This document shows, piece by piece, positions 7,500 through 15,581 of a stretch of DNA of 42,107 bases. Position numbers and translations under genes: made by a program. The notes below the pieces were generated by a model, which searched no databases, was not told the DNA's origin, and saw only the letters and a list, made by a program, of their open reading frames with translations. Origin of the DNA: Gammaproteobacteria bacterium. Lineage in GTDB: Bacteria; Pseudomonadota; Gammaproteobacteria; Steroidobacterales; Steroidobacteraceae. The DNA lies in assembly GCA_003134045.1 (NCBI GenBank), contig PLAH01000034.1:1-42107 (forward strand), read 5' to 3'. The stretch's first letter is position 1. Each line of letters starts with the position of its first letter.

Positions 7500-7577
7500 C
7501 CCGGCGATTCACCGGGGAACTCGAGGTCGCATGTAGGACATGCAATGCCGGCGCGCACGTAACGCGCGGCGTTACGT
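7500..7577 (+). promoter_or_regulatory. Structured 5' leader with three stem-loops
   Basis: Inside the predicted leader are three perfect dyads at near-regular spacing: CCCGG-7-CCGGG (7500-7516), GCATGT-3-ACATGC (7529-7543) and ACGTAACG-5-CGTTACGT (7557-7577). Their centres lie about 28 and 31 bases apart. None is followed by a T-run, so they are not terminators. They end about 40 bases before the ribosome site of the lipoprotein gene, which suggests mRNA stability or post-transcriptional control. Confidence 0.5.
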
Positions 7578-7632
7578 ACGGCGGGTCGGCCGGCTGAACG
7601 TGTCTGCCGCGATAACCAGAAGGAATGGAAAA

Positions 7633-8022
7633 GTGAAAGTAGATTTAGCGAAGTGGCTGAAAGGGGCGGCGGTAACGACCGTGGCTGCGTGGGGCCTCGC
7701 GGCATGCGCGAGCACTCCCATCCCCAACGAGAAGATCGCCGTTGCCAAGGATTCCGTGCAGCGGGCCGAGCAGTCGGGAGCGCCGGAGCTTGCGCCCGTC
7801 GAACTTGCCTCTGCGAAGGACAAGCTCAATCGCGCCGAGAAGGCCGCGGCCGATCGCGATGCGCAGCCCGCAACCCTATTGGCGGAACAGGCCAACGTGG
7901 ATGCGCAGTTGGCCGAAGCCACGGCCGTGCAGCAAAAGTCGCACAAGGCCGCGATGGAATTCGACGCCAGCATGCAAGCGCTGCGCGCGGAATCCATGCG
8001 CAGCACACAACCTACTCAATAA
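7633..8022 (+). CDS. Small DUF4398-like lipoprotein
   Basis: 129-residue predicted lipoprotein, likely in the outer membrane. A short charged N-terminus and hydrophobic segment lead to the lipobox LAAC with the lipidated Cys at 25. Residue +2 is Ala, so there is no inner-membrane retention Asp. The mature part is an alpha-helical, Ala/Glu/Lys-rich DUF4398-type repeat (AVAKDSVQRAEQSGA, then ELASAKDKLNRAEKAA). The GTG at 7633 has AGAAGGAA upstream and gives a proper signal peptide; an upstream ATG at 7540 would break it. It is the first gene after the sigma-54 promoter, 13 bp before the OmpA-like gene. Confidence 0.85.
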   Translation: MKVDLAKWLKGAAVTTVAAWGLAACASTPIPNEKIAVAKDSVQRAEQSGAPELAPVELASAKDKLNRAEKAAADRDAQPATLLAEQANVDAQLAEATAVQQKSHKAAMEFDASMQALRAESMRSTQPTQ

Positions 8023-8035
8023 GGGACTTCGGATC

Positions 8036-8860
8036 ATGAAAACAAAATTATCGATTGGAATGGGACTGGCGCTGGTGCTCGGCGCCTGCGCATCGACACC
8101 GCAGCCGAACGCGGCCCTCGAGACGGCTCGCACGGCCGTGCAGTCGGCGGAAGCCGATCCCAACGTGAGCAAGTATGCCGCGCTGGACCTGGAGTCGGCG
8201 AAGAAGGATCTCGAGATTGCCGAAGGGGCTGCGATGCACCACAAGGACGCCGAGATTGCACAGCCGGCGTATCTCGCCACACAGACGGCCCGCCTCGCGC
8301 AGGTCCGCGCGTCCGCCAAGGCGGATGACGCCCGCGTAGCCGCCGGCCAAGTGGAGCGAGATCGAATCCAACTGTCTGCCCGTACTCGGGAAGTGCAGAA
8401 CGCGAAGATGGCCACCACCGCGGCCACCGAGGAAGCGGCGCGCCTGCAGGCCGAGGTCGACGCCCTCAAGGCGAAACCAACGGATCGAGGATTGGTGTTG
8501 ACGCTGGGTGACGTGTTATTCGATACGGGCAAGGCCGAATTGAACTCGGGGGCCTCGCGCAAACTGGATCAACTGGCGCAGTTTCTGACGGACCATCCCG
8601 ATCGTCGCCTGCAGATCGACGGTTTCACCGACAGTGTCGGCACCGACTCGTACAATCTGGATCTTTCGCAACGACGGGCGGATGCGGTCAAGATGGCGTT
8701 GCTAACTCGCGGTATCGATCCCTCGCGCATCGGAACCCGGGGCTACGGCAAGACGTTCCCGGTGGCGAACAATGCGGACTCCGGCGGCCGGCAGCTGAAT
8801 CGCCGGGTGGAAGTGGTGATCGGCGGCGACAACAATTCGCCCATCTCGCCGCGCAGCTAG
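8036..8860 (+). CDS. DUF4398/OmpA-family peptidoglycan-binding lipoprotein
   Basis: 274 residues. Signal peptide with lipobox LGAC (Cys18). A helical DUF4398-like region (about 25-155) has the same A/E/K-rich pattern as the preceding lipoprotein and is probably coiled coil. The C-terminal OmpA-like domain (about 160-265) has VLFDTGKAEL, the peptidoglycan-binding Asp in GFTDSVGTDSYN and Arg in LSQRRADAV, and ends NRRVEVVI. It should tether the outer membrane to the wall. ATG at 8036. The two lipoproteins share architecture and may have arisen by duplication plus domain gain. Both are probably transcribed from the sigma-54 promoter, giving an envelope-stress output. Confidence 0.92.
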   Translation: MKTKLSIGMGLALVLGACASTPQPNAALETARTAVQSAEADPNVSKYAALDLESAKKDLEIAEGAAMHHKDAEIAQPAYLATQTARLAQVRASAKADDARVAAGQVERDRIQLSARTREVQNAKMATTAATEEAARLQAEVDALKAKPTDRGLVLTLGDVLFDTGKAELNSGASRKLDQLAQFLTDHPDRRLQIDGFTDSVGTDSYNLDLSQRRADAVKMALLTRGIDPSRIGTRGYGKTFPVANNADSGGRQLNRRVEVVIGGDNNSPISPRS

Positions 8861-8879
8861 GATTGACCCCCAACAGCCC

Positions 8880-10283
8880 TCAGGCGGCGGCGCTGCCCGG
8901 CTCGTGCAGCAGCATGCTCGCCATGGGAATGCGGGCGGTAACGACGGTGCCGCCGGACGGCGGCGTATGTACCTCCCAACTCCCGCCCAAGGCGGCGATT
9001 CGGTGCTTCATCGACGAGACGCCGTGCGAGGTGGCCGTCTTCAGACGGCCCGTCATGATGCCCTTGCCGTCGTCGGACACTCGCAGCACGAACGTGTCCT
9101 GCTCGATATCGACCGCCAAGTCCGCCGACTTCGCCTCGGCATGCTTCAAGATATTCGTCAATGCCTCCTGTGCCACCCTGAAAACGCCAATGGCGGCATC
9201 CGGATTGAACTTCAGGTCGACCTCGGGAATGCGTTCGCTGCATTTGAGTCCGGTGCGCCGGCACGATTCTTTGAACTGCCAGCGCAGGGCCGTGAATAAC
9301 CCCATGTTGTCGAGCAGCGTCGGGCGCAATTCTTCGACCACGCGGCGCTTCAGGTCGACACCCGCGCTCAAGGATTCGTGGATGCGTTTGAAGCGTTGCT
9401 CGATCGCAGGCTCGCTGGTCGGCAAGCGCTGCTGCAGCCAGGACAGATCCATCCTTGCCGCGACCAGCAGTCCACCCAATTCGTCATGCAGTTCGCGGGA
9501 TAGAGCGGATTTCTCCTGTTCCGAAACCCCCTGAAGATGCGTCGAGAGAGCCGTGAGTTCGCGGGTGCGCTCGTCGACCTGGCGCGCGAGCTCCTGTTTC
9601 TGGTCGCGCAACGCCGTAGCCTGGCGTGCCCGCCGTCGCATGTCGCCGTAAACCAGTATCGTGGCCAGAATCACGAGGCCAATGTTCAGAATCGTGCCGC
9701 CGACGGTGATCCAGCGTGACAGCCGCAGATCCGACTGCCAGCCCGTCGTCGCCGTCGACAGGTCGATGCTCTCCTTGTCGCGCAGTACCGCCACGATGCC
9801 GAGGATATCTTCGGTCGTCTGTTTGCCCGCGTTGGTGCGGGCAATGCCGGTTGCCGGCGCGATATTGCCTTGCTGGTAGAGATCGATGGTCTGCTCGAGT
9901 TCCTTGAGCTTGCGGGCGGTCAGTTCCCGAAGTCTGGGGATCTCGCGCGGTGGCGCCGGGAGCGAGGAATAGGCGTCGTCCAAGCGGCCCAGCATCGGCT
10001 CGATCTGCGCGGCGGCGGCGGTGAACAACTGCCGATAGGACTCCTCGCCGGTCAACAGATAGCCGCGTTGCTCGGACTCGGCGTCGGTGACCGCCGCCAA
10101 GAATTCATTGAGCGCTCGTTCGCGGATCTCGGAGCTGTGCACTCGCTCGTCCGCCGCGGTCAGGCGGCTTTGACCGTCCGCCGCCAGAAAAAAAAGTCCG
10201 ATGAGGAAACCGAGCAGCAGCAGCGGCGGCAGCGCGATGTACCACCGGCCAATGTTGCCCAATTCCTCGCCGAATATTTTCAT
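8880..10283 (-). CDS. Sensor histidine kinase, CHASE3 plus HisKA_3
   Basis: Inner-membrane kinase, 467 residues. TM1 about 16-34; a periplasmic CHASE3-type domain about 38-188 (RALNEFLAAVTDAESEQRGYLLTGEE is the family signature); TM2 about 192-213; a coiled linker; HisKA_3 with phospho-acceptor His266 in SRELHDELGG; and HATPase with N-box QEALTNILKHAEA (N377) and DDGKGI. The HisKA_3 type pairs with NarL regulators, so the gene at 6190 is the likely partner. It is convergent with the OmpA-like gene (19 bp between stops) and divergent from the DUF883 gene. I see no sigma-54 promoter in front of it. Confidence 0.93.
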   Translation of the reverse strand: MKIFGEELGNIGRWYIALPPLLLLGFLIGLFFLAADGQSRLTAADERVHSSEIRERALNEFLAAVTDAESEQRGYLLTGEESYRQLFTAAAAQIEPMLGRLDDAYSSLPAPPREIPRLRELTARKLKELEQTIDLYQQGNIAPATGIARTNAGKQTTEDILGIVAVLRDKESIDLSTATTGWQSDLRLSRWITVGGTILNIGLVILATILVYGDMRRRARQATALRDQKQELARQVDERTRELTALSTHLQGVSEQEKSALSRELHDELGGLLVAARMDLSWLQQRLPTSEPAIEQRFKRIHESLSAGVDLKRRVVEELRPTLLDNMGLFTALRWQFKESCRRTGLKCSERIPEVDLKFNPDAAIGVFRVAQEALTNILKHAEAKSADLAVDIEQDTFVLRVSDDGKGIMTGRLKTATSHGVSSMKHRIAALGGSWEVHTPPSGGTVVTARIPMASMLLHEPGSAAA

Positions 10284-10410
10284 GTAACAATGCCCGAGCT
10301 GCGAGCCTTGAGTCTAACATGTGGGCCATTTCCTACAGCAAAGCCTGGTGGGGGCCCCTGGGCCGATCCAAGTCCAGCGACTATTGTCACGATCCACACG
10401 GAGAAAATAT

Positions 10411-10788
10411 ATGGAATCACCGGACGGAACGGTTGAGCAGCTACGCGCGGCGGGGCGCCGCATCGGCAGCGATCTTGGCGAGAGCGCCGGCAACATCAAA
10501 TCGGCGGCATCGGCCGAGATCAAGAGTCTGATCGCCGATGTCGAGGATCTGGTGGCCCGAATTGCGGATTTGAAGGATGCGGACGTTGTGCGAGTTCGCA
10601 ACAAGGTATTGCTCGCGGTCGACAGCGCCAAGGAAAGCTTGGTCGATGGCGCCGACACCGTGCGCCGGCAGGCGCAGCGGGTGGCCACGACGGCCGACGA
10701 TTACGTGCACGACAGCCCGTGGCAGGCTGTCGGAATCGCGGCGCTGGTGGGCGCCGTCGTGGGAATTCTAGCGACGCGCCGTTCGTAG
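10411..10788 (+). CDS. DUF883 (ElaB/YqjD-like) membrane-anchored protein
   Basis: 125 residues. Long amphipathic helical region (about 10-95, A/D/K/R-rich) followed by the C-terminal hydrophobic segment HDSPWQAVGIAALVGAVVGI and a terminal RR, the hallmark of ElaB/YqjD/DUF883 proteins. In E. coli, YqjD anchors in the inner membrane and is reported to bind ribosomes in stationary phase. The ATG at 10411 has GGAG seven bases upstream; an earlier ATG at 10321 lacks homology. First gene of a yqjD-yqjE-yqjK-like operon. Confidence 0.85.
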   Translation: MESPDGTVEQLRAAGRRIGSDLGESAGNIKSAASAEIKSLIADVEDLVARIADLKDADVVRVRNKVLLAVDSAKESLVDGADTVRRQAQRVATTADDYVHDSPWQAVGIAALVGAVVGILATRRS

Positions 10789-10797
10789 GGCCTCGCG

Positions 10798-11178
10798 GTG
10801 CGTTTGCTCTGGTCATTGCCGAAAGCGGCGCCCGCGATCCTGCGGCACCTGATTGGCTATGCGGAACTCGCAGGGCAGGATCTCGAACGCACGCATCGGG
10901 ATTTCAAAGCGCAGCTGCTCGCTTCCATCATTCTCGGGATTTGCGCTTTCTTCGCGATTTTGTGCGCATGCTTCGCGGTCATCGCGCTGACGTGGGACAC
11001 GCCTTACCGGGTGGCGGCAATCGCATGGATGGGCGGCGTGTTCCTAGTCGGGGCGGCCGTCGCCGTGCTGTACCGTTCGCGGGTGGTGAGCGCGCAGGCG
11101 CCGCCCCTGGGCACGGTCCGCAAGGAATGGGCCGAAGATCGGGTCATTCTCGAAAAAATCCTGTCGGATCAGGATTGA
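10798..11178 (+). CDS. YqjE-like membrane protein (phage holin superfamily 3-6)
   Basis: 126 residues with a GTG start at 10798, nine bases after the DUF883 stop. Two hydrophobic segments (about 42-65 and 72-92: ASIILGICAFFAILCACFAV, then AAIAWMGGVFLVGAAVAVLY) are flanked by charged ends, as in YqjE/Phage_holin_3_6 proteins. The family name comes from a structural resemblance; no lysis genes are nearby, so this is not a phage holin cassette. It probably works with the DUF883 partner at the inner membrane. Confidence 0.75.
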   Translation: MRLLWSLPKAAPAILRHLIGYAELAGQDLERTHRDFKAQLLASIILGICAFFAILCACFAVIALTWDTPYRVAAIAWMGGVFLVGAAVAVLYRSRVVSAQAPPLGTVRKEWAEDRVILEKILSDQD

Positions 11179-11181
11179 CCC

Positions 11182-11526
11182 ATGACCGAATCCGACGACG
11201 CAATGCGCAATGAGACGTTGGCCAAGCTGGCCCAGTCGCGAGCGGAGATCCGGCGCGTGCTGGAACCGCCGCCCCCCCGGCCGCATCATAGCGGCCCGCA
11301 CGAAGCCCGGGTGGACGAGTCCGTCGGGGGCTCCTTTCCCCGTAGCCGCACCATGAAAATGCTCTTGAGCGGACGTGGATTGGGCGCGGTGGGTGCCGTG
11401 GTCGGCGGCCTGCTGATGGCGCGCCCCGCCCTTGCCTTTCGGTTGTTGCGCATGCTCCCGACCGGCGCCGTCGCCCGCATGTTGCTCGTCAAAGCCGTGA
11501 CGGCGCTGCGCGCCCGACAAAAATGA
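11182..11526 (+). CDS. Hypothetical YqjK-position membrane protein
   Basis: 114 residues, ATG at 11182, three bases after the YqjE-like stop. N-terminus charged (MTESDDAMRNETLAKLAQSR), a Pro/His-rich linker, then one hydrophobic Gly/Ala/Leu segment (about 66-96) and a basic tail. Sequence similarity to a named family is weak. The assignment rests on its position as third gene of the yqjD-yqjE-yqjK-like set. Its stop lies 8 bp from the convergent stop of the GH94 gene. Confidence 0.65.
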   Translation: MTESDDAMRNETLAKLAQSRAEIRRVLEPPPPRPHHSGPHEARVDESVGGSFPRSRTMKMLLSGRGLGAVGAVVGGLLMARPALAFRLLRMLPTGAVARMLLVKAVTALRARQK

Positions 11527-11534
11527 ACCTCGCG

Positions 11535-14500
11535 TCACCCGAGAGTGATGCGTGCATAGTGATAAGTTCCATCGTCGACCAGGGACATGTTGCAGGCGGT
11601 CCGCGAGATCTCCTTATCGTCCAGTGACGCAAGGACTATGCCGCGGCAGACGCCGCCGGGATTCTCGACCGCGATCTGGTACCGCGACGAGCCATACTTG
11701 TACGTTATTTCGAAGCCGGGCCACGCGCGCGGGATGCAGGGATTGATCGACAAGACATCGCCGTGAAGATTGAATCCCAATAGGCCTTCGATCGCCGTCC
11801 GATACATCCATGCCGCCGAGCCGGTGTACCACGTCCAGCCGCCCCGGCCGACATGGGATTCGGCCGAATACACATCCGCACAGACCACGTAGGGCTCGAC
11901 TTTGTATCGATGCACTCCCGTACGCGTGCTCGCGTGGTTGATGGGATTCAGCAAGGAGAACAATTCTCCCGCGCGGTCCCCATCGCCCATGAGCGCGAAT
12001 GCCAGCGTGGTCCACATCGCGGCGTGGGTGTACTGCCCACCGTTCTCGCGCAGTCCGGGCGGATACGCCTCGATGTAGCCCGGATCGTGCTGTGAATGAT
12101 CGAACGGGGGCGTGAACAGCTTCACGAGGCCGTCGCTGCGGCTCACCAATTGGGCGTTGACCGCCGACATGGCGCGCAGGCTGCGAGCGGGCTCGCCGCC
12201 ACCCGAGATCACCGCCCACGACTGCGCAATGGCATCGATGCGGCACTCCTCGCTCGAGACCGACCCCAAGGGCGTTCCATCGTCATAGTAGCCGCGCCGA
12301 TACCAGTCCCCGTCCCAGGCTTCGCGCTCGATGGCTTGTTGCAGCGCGTACGCCTGCTTGCGCCATAGCGCTGCCTTGGGCGATTCGCCGCGTTGCTCGG
12401 CAACCGGAGCGAATTTCAAAAGCGTCGCATGCAGGAACCAGCCGAGCCAGACGCTCTCGCCGCGCCCGGCCACGCCCACCCGGTTCATACCGTCGTTCCA
12501 GTCGCCCGTGCCGAACAACGGCAGGCCGTGCGAACCGATGGACAGGCCCGAATCGAGCGCCAGCACACAGTGCTCGAACAACGTGGCCGTGGTGGCCGTC
12601 GCGGCGGGAGCCGCGAATATTTCCTGTTCCTCCGGCGTCAGCGGCGGCCCCTCCAAGAACGCCACCGGCTCTTCGAGGATGGCGTGATCCGCCGTTACAT
12701 CGAGGTAGTGGGCCAAGACGAAGGGCAGCCACACGCGATCGTCGGCGACACGCGTTTTCACCCCCTGGCCGGAGCTGGGAAGCCACCAATGCTGCACGTC
12801 GCCGGCCTCGAACTGACGCGAGGCCGCACGTAAGATATGCTCGCGCGCCAAGGCGGGGCGCGAGACGCAGAGCGCCATCACGTCTTGCAGCTGATCGCGA
12901 AAGCCATAGGCACCGCTCGACTGGTAGAAGCCGGTCCGTGCCCATACCCGGCATGCCAGCGTCTGGTACAGCAACCAACCGTTCAACAGAATGTCGACGC
13001 TGCGATCGGGAGTCTTGACCTGGATGGCGCCGAGCGTTTTGTCCCAATAATCCGTGACGGACTTGAGCACCCCGTCCAGATCGATGCTCCGGTAGCGCTC
13101 GATCAACGCCACGGCCGCCCCCTTGGACTCCGCCTCGCCCAAGAGAAAAACCAGCTCGGTTGACTCTCCGGGCTCGAGACTCAGTGTGGTTTGGGTCGCG
13201 CCGCAGGGATCGAGACCGCCGCCGACCCGGTTCGACAGGCCGGAGGGGCCGAGCAAGGCGGCGGGTTCCGCCAACGAGCCGTGGCGGCCGATGAATTCGG
13301 CCCGGTCGGCGGTATAGGTCCGCTGCCGGCCGCCCATATCCAGGAACGCGACGCGCGACTGAAACTCGGTGCGCCAGGGGTTTCGCGCCAGGAGCGCGGC
13401 TGTCTTGGGCTCGATTTCGGTCACGATGAAGGGCGCCGTTCGAGTGCGCTGGTTGCCGAGCACCCAATCCACATACTGGGTTATGCACAGCCGCCGCACC
13501 TCGTTCGAGCGATTGACGAGCTTCAATCGGGAAATTTTCAGCGAATCCGCGAGCGGTACGAACTGCAGCAACTCGAGCGCAATTCCATGCGACGTGTGCT
13601 CGAAGCAGCTGTACCCGAATCCGTGGCGAATCGTGTATGAGCCGGTGGGCTGACGGATGGGAAGCGGCGTTGCGCTCCATAGTTCCCCGCTTTGTTCGTC
13701 GCGGATATACACCACTTCCGACGGAGTATCGCTCACGGGATCGTTCGACCAGGGCGTGAGCTGGTATTCGCGCGCATTCAGAGACCACGTGCTGCCGGCG
13801 CCGTCCGTCGATACCTGGAATCCGAAATGGGGATTGGCCACCACGTTGACCCACGGCGCGGGCGTGCGCTGGTCTTCATCGAGCACCGTGACGTACTCGC
13901 GTCCGGCCGCGGCGAAGCCACCCAAGCCGTTGAAATATTCAGTGGCCGCATTCGAGCGCGGCGCATCGGCGCGGGAAACCTGGGGGGATGCCTCCAATCG
14001 AACTCGGGGCACCGGCTCGGGTTCTTGCAGCTGCGCCAGTTGGTCTGACAATTCGCCGTGCCCGGCAACGAATACCGCCCGCGCGGCGGTCTGCAGTACA
14101 TCGCTGCCGGAAGCCGGCATCGAGTCGCTCCGCAACGAGAACACGCTGCCGCGGGTCGCACCGCCGGCATCGCGCCGCCGCGCCGCCGCGGTTTGAATGG
14201 CGGCATCGATGGCCGCCTGCGGATCCGATGGGGAGGACACGCAGTCGTTCAAGATGATGAGGTCGACCACCAGCCACTTCATGCGCCAGTAGGCCTGCGC
14301 ACGCAGCAGCAGATCGACGAACTCGATGTCCTTTGCGGCGTCGATTCGAACCAATACGATCGGCAGATCGCCGGACACGCCGTGGGCCCACAAGGCGGCG
14401 GGTCCCTGCTCGTTCCTGGCCAGAATGCCGGGCGCCGCGCGCAGCGACGCATCGGCGTAGAGGATCCGGTTGGCGATGCATTGGAACCGTTGCGCCTCGG

Positions 14501-15554
14501 CGGCAGCGACGCCGCCGGCGCGCAGCTGGGCCTGCGCCTGCGTCGCTGCCGACGCCGCGGCCCGCTCGAAAGCGGCCGGATCGCGATACTTGCCGGTGAG
14601 CGCCAGCGCTTGCGCGCGGCTCGGGGCTACGAGGGTCCAGAATGCGACGCGCGCCGTTGCGCCGGGCTCGAGCCGTACGCGACGCCGCAGCGCCAGTACC
14701 GGATCGAGCACCGTGCCGGTGGTGTTGGAGAGCGGCCGCGCATCCACGATGGATACGGCGTTGCGCAGGTGCTGTCCGCGGCCGAGGAAGCGCGCCCGAT
14801 CGGTCTCGAATTGCAAGCCGCCCACGGCCTCTCCCTCGAGGACGCTGAGGTGGGCGGCCCATAGCGGCTTCTCGTTCGATTCCCGCGGCCGCCGCGTGGC
14901 CAGCAGCGCTCCGGCCTCGGCCACGAACTCCGTTTGAATGAACATTTTGGCGAAGGCGGGGTGGGCTGAATCGGCGTCCGGAGTGGTCAACACCACCTCG
15001 GAGTAGCTCGTCAGCTCGATCTCGTGAACCCGGTTATCCGTGTTGGTGACGGAAACGCGGCGCACTTCGGCGTCATCCTCCGCTGCGACGAGAATCTCGG
15101 TGGCCGTGACGATCGGCCCGTCCTTGCGGGTGATTGCGGCACCAGCCTCGGAGAAGGCAACGTCATAACGGTCGGGCTCCCGGCCGACGGGTTGGTAACC
15201 GGCGGACCATACCCGGCCGTTCGCCACATCCCGCAAGAACACATACGACCCCCACGGATCGCAGATCGGGTCCTCGCGCCAGCGCGTGACGGCCAGGTCG
15301 CGCCAGCGGCTGTAGCCCGAGCCAGCCGCCGTGATCATGACGGAGTAGCTGCCGTTCGACAGCAAGTGCGTGCGCGGCGCGGCATGGTGGGGAGAGGTGA
15401 AGCGGCGCGGAGCGGGCGCCGTTGGGCCCGCTTCCCGGGGCGAAGCGGCATCGCTGGGTGAACTTTGCTGCAAGAATGACTCCGTGGCTTCTATCCGAGT
15501 CGGGATGGCGCGGCACACTGCTGCGACTGCGTGGAAGCGCGCAGAATACCGCAC
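11535..15554 (-). CDS. GH94 glucan phosphorylase-like protein (C-terminal half of cyclic beta-1,2-glucan synthase)
   Basis: 1339 residues, similar to the C-terminal half of NdvB/ChvB (full proteins are about 2800 residues with an N-terminal GT84 synthase). Domain order: a first glycosyltransferase-36 type sugar-binding domain (about 62-480, starting HLLSNGSYSVMITAAGSGYSRW), a second (about 540-840, YVTVLDEDQRTPAPWVNVVANP), then the (alpha/alpha)6 GH94 barrel with GTGDWNDGMN, whose second Asp (residue 1021) matches the catalytic acid of GH94. The membrane and GT84 parts are absent, and the upstream 27 bp lead straight into the transglutaminase gene. It might be a 1,2-beta-oligoglucan phosphorylase or a glucan-trimming remnant. 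The GTG start at 15554 is uncertain; no signal peptide is evident. Confidence 0.85.
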   Translation of the reverse strand: MRYSARFHAVAAVCRAIPTRIEATESFLQQSSPSDAASPREAGPTAPAPRRFTSPHHAAPRTHLLSNGSYSVMITAAGSGYSRWRDLAVTRWREDPICDPWGSYVFLRDVANGRVWSAGYQPVGREPDRYDVAFSEAGAAITRKDGPIVTATEILVAAEDDAEVRRVSVTNTDNRVHEIELTSYSEVVLTTPDADSAHPAFAKMFIQTEFVAEAGALLATRRPRESNEKPLWAAHLSVLEGEAVGGLQFETDRARFLGRGQHLRNAVSIVDARPLSNTTGTVLDPVLALRRRVRLEPGATARVAFWTLVAPSRAQALALTGKYRDPAAFERAAASAATQAQAQLRAGGVAAAEAQRFQCIANRILYADASLRAAPGILARNEQGPAALWAHGVSGDLPIVLVRIDAAKDIEFVDLLLRAQAYWRMKWLVVDLIILNDCVSSPSDPQAAIDAAIQTAAARRRDAGGATRGSVFSLRSDSMPASGSDVLQTAARAVFVAGHGELSDQLAQLQEPEPVPRVRLEASPQVSRADAPRSNAATEYFNGLGGFAAAGREYVTVLDEDQRTPAPWVNVVANPHFGFQVSTDGAGSTWSLNAREYQLTPWSNDPVSDTPSEVVYIRDEQSGELWSATPLPIRQPTGSYTIRHGFGYSCFEHTSHGIALELLQFVPLADSLKISRLKLVNRSNEVRRLCITQYVDWVLGNQRTRTAPFIVTEIEPKTAALLARNPWRTEFQSRVAFLDMGGRQRTYTADRAEFIGRHGSLAEPAALLGPSGLSNRVGGGLDPCGATQTTLSLEPGESTELVFLLGEAESKGAAVALIERYRSIDLDGVLKSVTDYWDKTLGAIQVKTPDRSVDILLNGWLLYQTLACRVWARTGFYQSSGAYGFRDQLQDVMALCVSRPALAREHILRAASRQFEAGDVQHWWLPSSGQGVKTRVADDRVWLPFVLAHYLDVTADHAILEEPVAFLEGPPLTPEEQEIFAAPAATATTATLFEHCVLALDSGLSIGSHGLPLFGTGDWNDGMNRVGVAGRGESVWLGWFLHATLLKFAPVAEQRGESPKAALWRKQAYALQQAIEREAWDGDWYRRGYYDDGTPLGSVSSEECRIDAIAQSWAVISGGGEPARSLRAMSAVNAQLVSRSDGLVKLFTPPFDHSQHDPGYIEAYPPGLRENGGQYTHAAMWTTLAFALMGDGDRAGELFSLLNPINHASTRTGVHRYKVEPYVVCADVYSAESHVGRGGWTWYTGSAAWMYRTAIEGLLGFNLHGDVLSINPCIPRAWPGFEITYKYGSSRYQIAVENPGGVCRGIVLASLDDKEISRTACNMSLVDDGTYHYARITLG

Positions 15555-15581
15555 AAACCCGGCAGGGCCGAGGCTTTGCCG

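Larger units (their letters stand above)
7330..7632. other. 303-bp regulatory region without a gene
   Basis: Between the receiver gene and the first lipoprotein gene no convincing coding sequence exists on either strand. The region holds a GC-rich dyad (7400-7416), a pyrimidine-rich stretch, a sigma-54 promoter (7468-7483) and a leader with three stem-loops (7500-7577). It is therefore best read as promoter plus 5' untranslated leader of the lipoprotein operon. Confidence 0.75.

Noticed and set aside
10320-10410. Possible sigma-54 promoter before the DUF883 gene
   Set aside because: Several GG and GC pairs occur but none at the required ten-base spacing with matching flanks.
10798-11178. Phage holin call as evidence of a prophage
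   Set aside because: The protein belongs to the YqjE group that falls in a holin-named family. No lysin, structural or integrase genes are nearby.
12283-13854. 523-codon minus-strand frame inside the GH94 gene
   Set aside because: Same strand as the real gene but shifted frame; Arg/Gly-rich with no motif. The GH94 frame carries all conserved residues.
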